This document shows positions 26,781 to 37,901 of a DNA stretch of 64,000 nucleotides, in pieces; positions within the stretch are counted from its first letter, which is position 1; every line of letters begins with the position of its first letter. The notes beneath the pieces are model-generated. The model did not search any database. It saw only the letters and a list, made by a program, of their open reading frames with translations, and was not told where the DNA came from. This DNA is from Symbiodinium kawagutii (taxonomy: Eukaryota > Sar > Dinophyceae > Suessiales > Symbiodiniaceae). Both the position numbers and the translations under genes were made by a program. The stretch covers positions 1,931 to 65,930 of the forward strand of contig VSDK01008984.1 in the NCBI GenBank assembly GCA_009767595.1, given 5' to 3'.

Positions 26781-27795
26781 GTACGGTGCAAGATGTTGCA
26801 AAACGTTGCAACTGATCGTTGGCTGGTTTGATTGGTTTATGACATGAAAACCATCATTTTGCGAACAAGCCAATCAAACCAATCTCGAGGTTATGAGAAG
26901 TGAAATTGCACAGCAATTGATCATTCTGCTTCGGATGACTGGATGCGTTGATCCAGTGTGATTTGATAGTCGATGATGGCTTCAAAAGTCCACAGTCCCA
27001 CAGAAAGCATAGAAATAAAGAATAGTTTATATCAAAAAAACAGTCCATCTAAAACAAAGCCGTGAGAAAGGATCCGGGAAGACCAGACTGGAATCCCCGG
27101 GTTCCCCAAAAAACAGTGAAATTGCAAAACAACCACAGGACGGCTAACTAAGAAAATCAAAAATAAGACCACATGAAGAAACACATAAGATCATTAACTA
27201 ACATCAAGAACCGCAGATGTAAAACTTGTGTTTCATTATTTGTTGATTGCATTTTGCATTTGGTTTGATTCTATGCTGAGTATGTTGTTTGGTCTCCAGT
27301 TGTTTGAAAAACACAGTTCTTGCGGACCCCGATGGCTGGCTGATCCTCCTGGATTCTCCCTCACAACTTTGTGTTCTTTTTTTTGTATGATTTTCGTTTC
27401 AAGTTTCAGAGTATCTTGGGGAAATGCGGAGTCTTAACGATGACATTTGATAATTGTTTCATGCTATCTCAACATTTGTTTGAAATAGATCCCATGAACT
27501 CTTTTGATCAGTCTCATCTTGTGGCACGTTTTTTTTCTGCCAATAAAACTGTGATACAGCTTGCCAGCATGTCAAGAGTCGAAGCGTTTGGCAGCTTCTG
27601 GCCTTTGTGGGGCGTTGCACTGCTGAACATGAAACACAATGATTGAAATTTATCCCCAGTGATTGTAACACTTTAGAATGGGGCTGCAACAGTAGGTACC
27701 CTACAATCACAGGGGATTGAAATTTGACTTTTTGCATACATTATGCATCATTTGAATCAATTACATTGATTCTCACTGAGTTTGTTTGTGCCTAG

Positions 27796-27938
27796 GCATC
27801 TTTTCTTCGTTGGCATCCAGTCAGCGTCTTAGCATTTGCTGGCGGGATCTGATTGCAACTGATGGATGCTCATATCAAGTAGCAATTGAACGGATGTATC
27901 GTGTGACGGGGGGATTCTTGTTCCCTGATTTTAACATG
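27796..27938 (+). CDS. candidate exon, unknown product
   Basis: 143 nt between TTTGTGCCTAG and a strong GTGAGA donor. It reads SQRLSICWRDLIATDGCSYQ then VAIERMYRVTGGFLFPDFNM. It has balanced protein-like composition, but I recognise no family. Confidence 0.48.
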
Positions 27939-28089
27939 GTGAGATTTCGATTGCTTCGTATCTCTCTCTTCCTGGTTTCTTGTTGCCGTCGCTATTCCAA
28001 GCACAACTTGTTGGGAATTCCAGAGGCTTCTCAGAGGCCCGTCCCTATAGCATATATTTATTGATTCACGTATATCGTTTGCACGTAGA

Positions 28090-28400
28090 TGCTATATATA
28101 TATTCATTAATCCATTTATCTATTTATTTATGAGTTAATATATTTGTATATTTATTTATTTACCTATTTATTTTTGAGTTAATATATTTAATTATTTATT
28201 TATGTATTTATTTATTAGTTAATATATTAGTATTTACTTATTTATTTATTTTTGAGTTAATATATTCATTGATTTATTTATCTATTTATTTATCAGTTGA
28301 TATATTTATTTATTTTTTAAAATCTATTTATGAGTTGATGTAGTTGTTTATTCATTTATTAATTTATTAATTAGTTAATATATTTATTTAATTATGTATA
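28090..28400. repeat. degenerate TTTA minisatellite
   Basis: About seven degenerate units of roughly 40 bp, each made of TTTATTTATTTAT followed by AGTTAATATATT. Confidence 0.75.
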
Positions 28401-28859
28401 TGTTTACTAAGTAAATATGTACACATCTACTACATATCTACTTATGTGTGTTCCCATTTTCACATACATCTATGGTTACATAGTTTTACTACATACAATA
28501 TAATATGGTATTTTTTCATGCAACTAACATGACACCCATGCAATTCCACAATTCTAGTAGTAGAAGTCACATCTACGAAGCTATGTTTGTTGCCTCAATT
28601 GCATGTAGTATGTTGCTGGTTGCTGCTTTTGTTGTCCGTGCGGTTGTTGATGCCCTTGGGATTGTTGCTGTCGTCCTTGGAGTTGTCACTGTGTTTTGTG
28701 TCCTCAATGTGTGTCAGTACTGTGAGCGGTTGTGTTATGTTTACCATTTGTAGTATGATTCTCATGAAAGTCTTCTATGATCTTTCTTATCACCATAATG
28801 ATTGTTGCCGCTGGCTTAGTATGACGATAATTTTGATTACGATGATGATGCCAAATTAG

Positions 28860-28945
28860 ATTATGATGATGATGATGACGATGATGACAATTTTGATTAT
28901 GATGTTGATGGTGATGATGATGATGATGATGATGATGATGTACAG
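28860..28945 (+). repeat. GAT trinucleotide repeat
   Basis: Imperfect (GAT)n/(ATG)n array. Poly-Met and poly-His reading frames across it are artefacts. Confidence 0.9.
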
Positions 28946-29903
28946 CCATATGTCTAGATGCAGACATTGTTGGCAATGTTGGTGCTTACATCGCCTGCAG
29001 CATTCGTACACTGCCGCTGGTATCAGGTGCCCATCACTGCAAGCACTTCGGCATGGAGCTCTCCAAACTCCAGCCCCTCGAGCTGAACAAACACTCGCAA
29101 CAGTGACTGCTTATTGTGTGTCAATCAATGGTCGGTCGTGGTCAATGGAATTTTGGTATTGAGTCATACTGACGGTCAATCTGGCTTGGCTAACGGATGG
29201 CGAATGGTGAACGGTGGTCAACGATACTGATTTTTTTTACTGACGGGCTTTTGTGATGAGTAACGGTCTGATCATTTGAACCCTTGGAGTGTCACAAGCA
29301 TTGCTGTGACAGGCTTGGAGGTCCATTTAAGGGACTTCAAAACCTGCTGCATTACATCAGGTCTTCGTTGAAAGACAGACAACATCATAGTATTCTGGGA
29401 CTATCCAGCAACGTTTCTTGACCATGAACCATGACTAGTGTTGAGCATTGACAGGAAACTATTAACCACCACAAAATGAAAAGTTACCCTTGACCACCAT
29501 CACCATGAAACATACTTAATCTTCCATGAACCGTTACTCACCAACTTTCAACATAATGATCCGCACTTACTAACCAACTTAGAAAAAATGATCCGCATAA
29601 GTTAAATATTCTTAAGCACACTGAAGGACTCTTAAACATCGCCCAGGAGCACAGGACGGGAAAGCTGGGCAGTAGCGATTTGTTGACAGAGGTGAGCACT
29701 TTTGAGCACTTGGGTTGCATTTGATTGTGCAGTTTAATCCAGTTTTTTTTTTGTGCTCTAAGAAGAAGGCCATGTGAAACCGGTGTATTGACTCCACTAC
29801 CACTTTGGCATCAGCTGCGTGGCTGACACGCCTTGATTGTTGAAATTAACACCCCCTCTCTCTCTCTTTTGGATGTGTTTTTTGCATTGTGCATTAATGT
29901 TCG

Positions 29904-29906
<3 letters not shown>
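28946..29906. other. non-coding, nothing recognised
   Basis: Mixed AT-rich sequence without a convincing exon, MITE or RNA gene. Short repeated words (ACCATGAACC, TAACGG) only. Confidence 0.4.
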
Positions 29907-29955
<49 letters not shown>

Positions 29956-29958
29956 CTC

Positions 29959-30005
<47 letters not shown>

Positions 30006-30030
30006 GTCTGTCTGTCTGTCTATCTATCTC

Positions 30031-30119
<89 letters not shown>

Positions 30120-30120
30120 A
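29907..30120 (+). repeat. TCTA microsatellite
   Basis: About 214 bp of TCTA units with TCTC and TCTG interruptions. It produces spurious Ile/Tyr/Leu/Ser frames. Confidence 0.97.
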
Positions 30121-30299
30121 TGCGTACACATATTTACATGTATATTGTACACGCATGCGTGGTAATCACTTTTAAACGATTTAACATGAGTGCGTTTCTA
30201 CGAATGGAAGGGGATCCTAGTTAAGCAAATGTAGTCAGCGTACCACCTGGTTAAAGTAGGCAAAACACAGATATCTTGCCAGAGTCGATTGCTGCTAAG

Positions 30300-30397
30300 G
30301 CTTCTTGATTGCACACTGCTTCGCCTGGTACTGCCCACCCAAGGAGAGAGCTGCACGTGGACAATCAGTTGGCTGCATATACCTTCGGTGCCTCACA
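30300..30397 (+). CDS. candidate exon, unknown product
   Basis: Follows GCTGCTAAG and ends at a GTAAGC donor. In phase with the next island it reads FLIAHCFAWYCPPKERAARG then a Cys/Leu-rich tail. It appears spliced in phase 0 to 30442. Confidence 0.5.
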
Positions 30398-30441
30398 GTA
30401 AGCAACGACCACATGACCACATGATGCTTTGTTTTTCCCAG

Positions 30442-30489
30442 GGGAGCAACCTGCTTGGAGTATTTCTGGATGTTTCTATGCAACCCCAC
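30442..30489 (+). CDS. candidate exon, unknown product
   Basis: Very good acceptor (TTTGTTTTTCCCAG) and GTGCTG donor. It reads GSNLLGVFLDVSMQPH in the phase supplied by the preceding exon. Confidence 0.45.
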
Positions 30490-30561
30490 GTGCTGGCACT
30501 GCAGACCACTGCTTAGTCAGTTGCAAGCTGGGACACATTGCACTGATCTTTGGGTCATGAG

Positions 30562-30725
30562 GTCAATGACCCTCAAGCAACAAATCATCCAACGAGTGAC
30601 ATCAGTGATTGAGTTGGATTCTCCAGGTACAGTAGTAGCACCAGGGCAGCAGTCGATTCGACTAGTTCAATTGCGGAATTTGCTGAACACCTACCTTCGA
30701 CACTATGGGTTTATTCTTTTCGTTG
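30562..30725 (+). CDS. candidate exon, unknown product
   Basis: Open plus frame reading SMTLKQQIIQRVTSVIELDS, then QQSIRLVQLRNLLNTYLRHY, and ending at GTCAAA. A shorter exon from 30627 (acceptor TTCTCCAG) is possible. Protein-like, family unknown. Confidence 0.5.
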
Positions 30726-30772
30726 GTCAAAATGATCCTTTCAGGGTGGAAGATGCCACCTTTTACGGACAG

Positions 30773-30874
30773 GGGTTGGGGTTGCCTACACAGGAGGAAC
30801 ACTTTCCAAATCCACATGAGGGAAATTTCAGGCGCCTGGGCATCCTGCTGGCAAGCGGGCGTGATTCAATGGAG
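30773..30874 (+). CDS. candidate exon, unknown product
   Basis: 102 nt (34 codons) between TTACGGACAG and GTATCC. It reads GLGLPTQEEHFPNPHEGNFR then Leu-rich. Probably the same gene as the three preceding exons. Confidence 0.48.
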
Positions 30875-31608
30875 GTATCCGGAAGCCAATGGTTGTTCAA
30901 AGTCAGGAAGGAACCACTAATGGTTAAGAATATGGTTACATTTGGTTACTTTTGGCTACTGATGGTTGATCATATGGTTGACAATCTGGTTGAACATATG
31001 GTTATCAATGGTTGTACAAATGGTTGTTCTCGGGGCGTTCATTGATGGACCTCCCGTAGTGAAAGAACTTGGCACATTGCAGGTGATGACCAGTCATGGC
31101 ACACCTCCACTGGTGGCCCACCTCAGTGGGGACTACCCAATGAGTTTCCTGTTCGTATTTTGTGAATTCAAGAAAGATTTCCATGGTAAGCATATGTGTC
31201 ATGCTGACCATGGCATTAGCTCCTACGCCTGAGCAGGCTTATGGCATGTGTTTTATCTGGATCCTGATAGACTGTGGTTGCAATCGTTTTGCTTTTGATA
31301 AAAGCTACCTGTTCTTTTGTTGTTCCTTATTGTTTGTTCTTTCTTGGTTTCTTGCTTGTCATTTTGTTTACGTATTCTTTGATTTCTTTGCTTGTTTCTG
31401 TCTCCTTTATGTATTTTATTGTTTTTTGTAGTTTTTTTCTGCCGTGCATTTCTATCTTTACCCTGCTCTTTCAGCTCTTCTGCTGCCATCCCACGTCCTG
31501 TTTTCTTCGTTTTCTCCACTCTTGAAGGGCCTTCCCCCCTGCCCTGAATCATAATGTCCAATCATATGGTAGCACTACCATGGCCGCTGCTACCGTCGCA
31601 CCGCACAG

Positions 31609-31722
31609 GTGGCTGAGCCGCTTGGAGCTGCGCCAGGTGCTGCGAGAGCGGCGCCTCGGGCTCCACTTCGCCCGGGAGGTGCGACCCATCAGCGACCCAC
31701 CACCAGGCGATAGACCCATTCG
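31609..31722 (+). CDS. candidate exon, Arg-rich segment
   Basis: Acceptor CACCGCACAG and donor GTAATG. It reads WLSRLELRQVLRERRLGLHF then a Pro-rich end. An in-frame ATG at 31580 precedes it (MAAATVAPHR), so it could also be a first coding exon. Confidence 0.47.
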
Positions 31723-32185
31723 GTAATGAGTTATATGACAGTTAGGAGATGTAGGGGAATAAGCAACCAGCATACGCCACCAGTAATGACTTTGAGCGAA
31801 ATAAGCCAACCGTTAGACAACTGCCCATAAGGGGAAGCAGTAACAAGAGAGGTATATAGTTTGGTAACGTTATAGGGGTATACAACCAAGGGCTACTATG
31901 CAAATGGTTTGCAGTACCCGAGTGCACTGCGATCGCCTTATGGGGATGTTCGCAGCCAGGATGCTTGATTAAGTGGTAATGGTTGTCTTTATGATAGTTC
32001 TATCTCCATTATAGTGGTAACCGATAGACAATTCATTGCCTTGATCCTTGATTCAGTTTCTCAGAGGCGGACTGCCGCAGTGTAGCTACTGCGAGTTGGA
32101 ATGGGATTCCCATGTCCCAGGTGTTGACTCCATTGGAAGTTGCCGAATCCTTGATGGATCAGCAGCTCCTTCACGAACCTGACAG

Positions 32186-32292
32186 CTGAACGCGCAGACG
32201 AGCAACCCATACGGCCGCGATGTCGGGAAGGCCCACTGGACCTGCCCCAATCGCAGGGGCTGCTTGCCGGGAGCATTGCTGGCATTTACGCA
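32186..32292 (+). CDS. candidate exon, unknown product
   Basis: Acceptor CACGAACCTGACAG and donor GTATCA. It reads ERADEQPIRPRCREGPLDLP then a Gly/Ala-rich end. A second open patch at 32081-32185 (acceptor GACTGCCGCAG) may be an alternative or adjacent exon. Confidence 0.42.
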
Positions 32293-33624
32293 GTATCATG
32301 TGGATGATGCATGATGTTGTTGGATATTGATATTGTTGATGAATCTCCTGTTGTAAATTGTTATTCAGTATAAAGCACAGAAACACATTGTGTAAGATAT
32401 TTCAACTTCTCATTTGATGCATCCATTGTCATCCAATTGTATCATGAAGTATGATTACCGAGTGTTTGTCAGTACCAACAACTACTCTAAGTCTGATTGA
32501 CCAGAATTGACTACTATTGCACTGATGGCTGATCATGAAAATATTAACAAACATGAGCCTCCGCAATCTACATATGTTTAAACTAATTTTCAATCATCAA
32601 GGTCAGGCGTTCGCGATCGTGAATAACAGTTATTGGCCATTAGATAACAATATAATTCACCATTGCTGATCTTTATCAGATATCAAGATTTATCATTCCT
32701 CATTGCTATCCATTGCCTCGATCATCTTCATTTGTCGATATTCGAAAGTTATTATCAGCAATCACATCCATATCAATTTACTATCAAAATTCATAGTCAA
32801 TATAATATCAATATCTATCAATATGTATCAATTACTATCATAATGCTGTGATTTGTGTTGATAGTTACGTATGTGACAAAGTTCAATTCAAAATCCTCTC
32901 AACTTATGGGGAAGCCGCTGTTCCATTAGAGCGCAGCTGTTTTCTGCCACCAGAAATGGTGGTACTCTCCGGAGCATCGCAGCATCCCCCGAAAATGGTT
33001 GTTGCTGAGGGAAAACCATTGATTTTCGAATGCACCCTCTGTATGGATCATTCAAGCAGAGTGTTTGCGTGGATGTGTTTTTATCCTGAAACCACCAATC
33101 CAAAGTTTTCGGGGTTCGCCGGCCATTCGAGGTGAAAAGCCTTTTGTGGCATCAAAGTAGGTTCATCATATTGCACCCAGTTAGACCCAAGGATAACATC
33201 CTCATTCAAACAGATCATGAACCATTTAAACGGCACCATGAATTGCAAGCATAGCGATTGCGGTTTGCTACTGGGTAATAGCACCTTTCTGCACAAAAAT
33301 ATTGTTTGTCAGCACATGCCACTGGAGCACCACATAGACGTGACACAGAGCCGGCAGCAGAAAATCACCAGCGGTGCTTTTGGGCTGATCAGTTGAATCT
33401 ATTTGGTGTTGTCATCGCCACGGGCGCTTATGATTTTCACTGGTACAACAACTATTATACATTGTTATACCAGAATCAATCAGGTGAATCAATATGAATC
33501 ATATCACCTAATGGTTCTTTCAGGTGAATCATTTCACTGGTACAACAACCATTATAAATCAGGTTATATATCATATCAATTCATATCCCCCTGGTTATCA
33601 CCAAACCAAAAGGGCCATTCATAG
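32293..33624. other. non-coding, probably intronic
   Basis: AT-rich with ATCAATAT words. A weak island at about 32900-33110 is open on both strands. Nothing else recognised. Confidence 0.4.
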
Positions 33625-33743
33625 GACACCTTCTACCGTGTTTCGGGGCCATGCCGCGCAGGTCCGGGCGGTGCAAGCAGCGCTTGATCAACTGCGCACC
33701 CGGGAAAAACGACGCCGAGATACGCCCAGGTCGGCGCTCGGCG
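33625..33743 (+). CDS. candidate exon, basic helical segment
   Basis: Acceptor CATTCATAG and donor GTTTCT. The preferred frame contains AAQVRAVQAALDQLRTREKR, a clear amphipathic basic helix. Another plus frame and the minus strand are also open. Confidence 0.4.
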
Positions 33744-35611
33744 GTTTCTGTGCCATCATGCAAGATATTAGATGATATTAGATGATATTAGTTTCTGGAT
33801 ACTGACCAGTTGTATGAAGGGTAGTAGTAGATTACCATCATGAACGGTATCTAATATCATCTAATATGGTAATATCATCTGATTCAAGACCATGCATGTT
33901 AAATGATATTCGATATTGAATATATCCACAATTTTCTTTATATGCATTTATTGTTTGATTTTGTAATTTACACCTCATTATCAATCTGTATTTCTTTGTA
34001 TTTGTATTTACATATATGAAACCCATTTCTTGTATATATATATATATGTTTGTTTCATTTTGTCATACATGTCACGTTTCCCAAAATCTGAGAGGTTGTA
34101 CTGGTCAGGCTGCGATGTGATTGTACTGCATCCCTATGATTGTTCTGTCATAGCGATTGCTATTGTTGTTGATATGACATTTTTGTTGACATCAGGATTC
34201 CAAGGGTTGTTGCTGTTTTTCTGAATGTGATTACTGCAATATTGATAAATGTCAGGCTACAAGCAATATAGATTCTATAGCATGGATACTCTTTGGTAAT
34301 CTAACCACCCGTTGCGGATGGTTTACCTATTGAGAACGCTTCTAACTTGAAGTCTTGGTTCACAAGCTGGTTAACAAATTGAGGGGGTTCATGATGGTTG
34401 CAAATAGTGAACAATGATTCATTAATGATCAATAATGATTTTCAATGGTTTATTAATCGTTCACAATTGTGACTGAGCTGGTTCAAAATTGCTAGAGATG
34501 GTCAATAATGGCTAATACTGGTTCAGCAAAGGCTACATATTCATGGTTAAGAGTTGAGAGCGGTCCATGAATGGTTGAGAATGGGTTGACGTTACGACCA
34601 ATGATATTTGACATCATTGTTACGTCTGAGCCAACATCATAACAGTGATTGATCATGGCTTGTCCTGGGCAAATTGACAATGTTTAATAGTTGCCACTGA
34701 TGATAGTATAATGCTGAGCTTTCTATGGGGATCAATGGTTTTTAGTGCTTAATAATGTTTTTTTGTGCTTCACAATGTTTATATACCTGTTCATATTGTG
34801 GTTAATAAGGAACAGCCAACAACCATGCTTGATATTTCTGATAAGGACACAATTGACCACATCACTTGTTCGAAAGAAGGGCATTGATGCCTAATATTGG
34901 TTTTCGATATATTCTTTCATGAATTGTGACATAATTCCGTTTAGTAGCGGTGAGTAATGGACATCAATGGTTGAGAAGTGTCAATCGTAGAGGAAGACCA
35001 ACATATGGAATGGGATATATAACCAAACTTTTTTCGTGGATGTGGGGAAAAACATTCAATCATGCAAGAGATATACAGCGGGATTCATACTTGAATGATA
35101 GAGGTATTTATCAATGCCAATGTTCCTCGAATGGTGAGCAGTCTAGCAATGCAGTTGCCCTACACGTGAGCTTAGTGATTGAAGTCGGTAGAACATCTAA
35201 CTTCTATGCCGGATTCTTCTATATTCATTGGTTCAGATAAGAACCCATCAAATCATCCCGAGAGGTATTGCCCCCCAGAAACACACATAAGTGTGAGAGA
35301 GATGAGATGAAGTTCTTATTGATTATGATGCTCAATGGTCACTGATACGCACTTGTTTCATGCTTGCAGGATCATCCAACTTACTATGGGGCTTAGCTTG
35401 CCACGTGTGGGCACCTTCAAGTGGGACAAAACAGGGTCATGTTTCGTTGGATGGAGATCAAGGGTCATAAATGTGTGAAATTTAGCCATATATATGTAGA
35501 CTTGTGCACATTGCATGTACACAATACATCGCCTGTATAATCGGTTCTATTTACACAAGTATATGTGACATGTCCGCAATTAAGTGCGACGAGTCGCGTT
35601 GCTTGTTGCAG
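33744..35611. other. non-coding, probably intronic
   Basis: AT-rich with AATGGTT/AATGATT words and TA runs (34030-34050). No supportable gene. Confidence 0.45.
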
Positions 35612-35718
35612 GCACATCGGTGGCCACTCCTGGCACGACACCGAAAACGCGGCCCAAAAAGCTGGTCTCGTTGGATTCTGCTGGGAGCTGCTTGGATTCA
35701 TCGACACTCATCAGCTGA
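35612..35718 (+). CDS. candidate exon, unknown product
   Basis: Acceptor TTGCTTGTTGCAG and donor GTGGGG. It reads HIGGHSWHDTENAAQKAGLV then GFCWELLGFIDTHQL, of clearly protein-like composition. No family recognised. Confidence 0.5.
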
Positions 35719-35777
35719 GTGGGGATGTATTGGGACTATCCAACTTATCCATCGTGATTAATCATTAACATTAATTG

Positions 35778-36091
35778 ATTGATAGTAGCGGATTAATCAT
35801 TGACATGAATCAAAACCATGAGTTGTTGGTTCTTGGTGGCTGATTAGTGGTTTCAAAATGTTTCAAATGTTTTATCATTAATCTATTGATAGTAGCGGAT
35901 TAATCATTGACATGAATCAAGAACCATGAGTTGTTGGTTCTTGGTGGCTGATTAGTGGTTTCAAAATGTTTCAAATGTTTTATCATTAATCTATTGATAG
36001 TAGCGGATTAATCATTGACATGAATCAATAACCATGAGTTGTTGGTTCTTGGTGGCTGATTAGTGGTTTCAAAATGTTTCAAATGTTTTAT
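35778..36091 (+). repeat. 107-bp tandem triplication
   Basis: Three nearly identical copies beginning ATTGATAGTAGCGGATTAAT at 35778, 35885 and 35993. They differ mainly by one or two bases in the CAAxAACCATGAG segment, which indicates recent amplification. Confidence 0.95.
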
Positions 36092-36348
36092 GTTGCATTG
36101 TAGCTGAGATATGCTGAGATAATGAATCGTCACTTGCAGTTGCTGATTACTGTTGTTTATTGGCCTAGTCCTGTAAACCAGCATGAATCATTATCATGAT
36201 GAACGCTTAATTATAATTCGCCCAGATCAACTGTTACCCATGAAGTTTGGTCAGCCAGTATTCTCTACAACAGCCAGCTATTGATCATCATCAACTACTA
36301 AAAGGAACACTATCAACATCTATCAACCCTTACTACCCAGCCTAGCAG

Positions 36349-36457
36349 CGTGTATGGCCGTTTCCCACCGTGGCTCAGCCATCGGCCGGTCCGCGATTCC
36401 GCGCGGAATCTCGCGCAGCGGTCCGGGTCTGAGCTTGGCGCTTTGGGCTCGCGGGCG
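36349..36457 (+). CDS. candidate exon, unknown product
   Basis: Acceptor CCCAGCCTAGCAG and donor GTGGAT. It reads VYGRFPPWLSHRPVRDSARN then LAQRSGSELGALGSRA. Two plus frames are open. Confidence 0.42.
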
Positions 36458-37315
36458 GTGGATCATTGATGGAGGTGGCTGGTAGACCAGTTGTTGGTTA
36501 GCAATGGTTATTAGCAATGATCCAATGATTATAGCTGTTACTGCTGGTCAGTACTGCTGGTTATTAGCAATGATCCAATGAGTAGCAATGGCTGGTAACT
36601 GGTATTGGCCATGGTTATTGGTTAGTATTGTTGGTTAATACTGCTACTGCTACTGGTTAAGCCATGTTGGTAACTGGTTAGCACAGCTGTTACTGCTGGT
36701 TAGTGGTTCTTCATGGTTCGCCATGGTTTCTGGTATATTTCTTTGAGTGTGGAAGTTGCTACAGGTTCTAGCTGGGTTTGGAATCGAGCCACATCACGGA
36801 TGAATTGCTACTATTCTGGATGTAGCTACTATGACCATTCTGCGTTTTATTCTAGAATTGCTCGGTTTAAAGGATCTGTCTGGGTTTTGGAAAGGCAAAG
36901 TGAACCGTTCTTATGACCGCCTTTCTGGGGTAACGAGGGACACCTGAGCTCCCATGTTTGACGCCTTGAGCCACCACCGCATAGGAGTGCGACTGGGGAG
37001 ATCATGGTTTTCTGCTTGGCATGTGGCATGTGGTGTACCCCATCCCCACAGCTGTAATCATTTGGTGGTTTCTTAAACTAGGGGACTCAAAAATGATTGG
37101 TTTATTATTACTGAATGGTTAATAAAGGATGATTTGGAGGTACCCATATTTTGAGTAACACCCATGCATTTGTTTCACCTGGTCTCAGTTGCCGACGGTA
37201 TTTGTTGACCCGTTGCCGAGGCAGCGCATTTTAAGCAGGATATCTTGCATGACTGCGTTAGATCTAGGCAGAAACACCCAACACATCAAACTGACATGCT
37301 GTGGATATCCAACAG
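36458..37315. other. non-coding with one MITE
   Basis: Presumed intron with GGTTAGTACTGCTGG-type words (36530-36720) and one MITE copy. No gene is supported. Confidence 0.4.
37064..37163. mobile_element. MITE copy
   Basis: Left end GGTGGTTTCTTAAACTAGGG; right end GGAGGTACCCATATTTTGAG then TAACACC, inverse to the left, with the family core TGATTGGTTTATTATTACTG. Confidence 0.6.
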
Positions 37316-37383
37316 ACGAGTTTCAATCGGCTGCTGCTCGCAGGGCAATGGGAATCGAAAGGCCCGTAGTCCAGGGGAGGACA
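37316..37383 (+). CDS. candidate exon, unknown product
   Basis: Bounded by GGATATCCAACAG and a consensus GTAAGT donor. It reads EFQSAAARRAMGIERPVVQG. It is the rightmost plus-strand island before the convergent minus-strand gene that ends at 37902. Confidence 0.48.
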
Positions 37384-37560
37384 GTAAGTCACAGGCGGCT
37401 AATCCAACTTTCCTTAACAAATCATTCCCTATATGCTCCCAGTTAATGTTGGCTCTTGATTAGTAGGCCCCCCCCCCTCAACAAAGCTATGGTCCTCTAT
37501 AAAGTGGAAACCTGTTTTATTCCTTGCCAGTAGATTTTGAACCTGGACTTTGCAATCCTT

Positions 37561-37590
37561 TGCCTTTCTTTCTTTCTTTCTTTCTTCCTT
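37561..37590 (+). repeat. TTTC microsatellite
   Basis: Short TTTCTTTC array in the convergent intergenic space. Confidence 0.8.
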
Positions 37591-37901
37591 TCCTTGAAAT
37601 GGTTTGTTTTACCCTAGGGCTCCTGATCATAGGCTGAGCCTAGTTTCCACATGTGAAGACTAAGCTGGTGGGATTTAAAAATGGAAATCTACCAGAAACC
37701 ATGCTGAGAGAAAATTTGGATTTTAACGCCAGCCACTTTTTCATCCTGTCCAGATCCCAGCACTCCAAGCTCCATTTCATTGTGGTTCTTTTGCCTGCAG
37801 TTGCGGCAACCACCAGACTATATACCAACCAAAATGTGTGATTCATGCTTCCTTAAGCTAAAAGCCATAGCAAACAAAAAACCAATAAAAACTCCGCTAA
37901 A

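Noticed and set aside
28505-28753. 82-codon hydrophobic ORF that looks like a membrane protein
   Set aside because: GTTGTTG-rich simple sequence gives Val/Leu codons; no other sign of coding.
28704-28976. Poly-Met and poly-His frames
   Set aside because: They come from the GAT repeat and have no independent coding evidence.
29833-30175. Long Tyr/Leu/Ser/Ile-repeat reading frames
   Set aside because: They are translations of the TCTA microsatellite in two phases.
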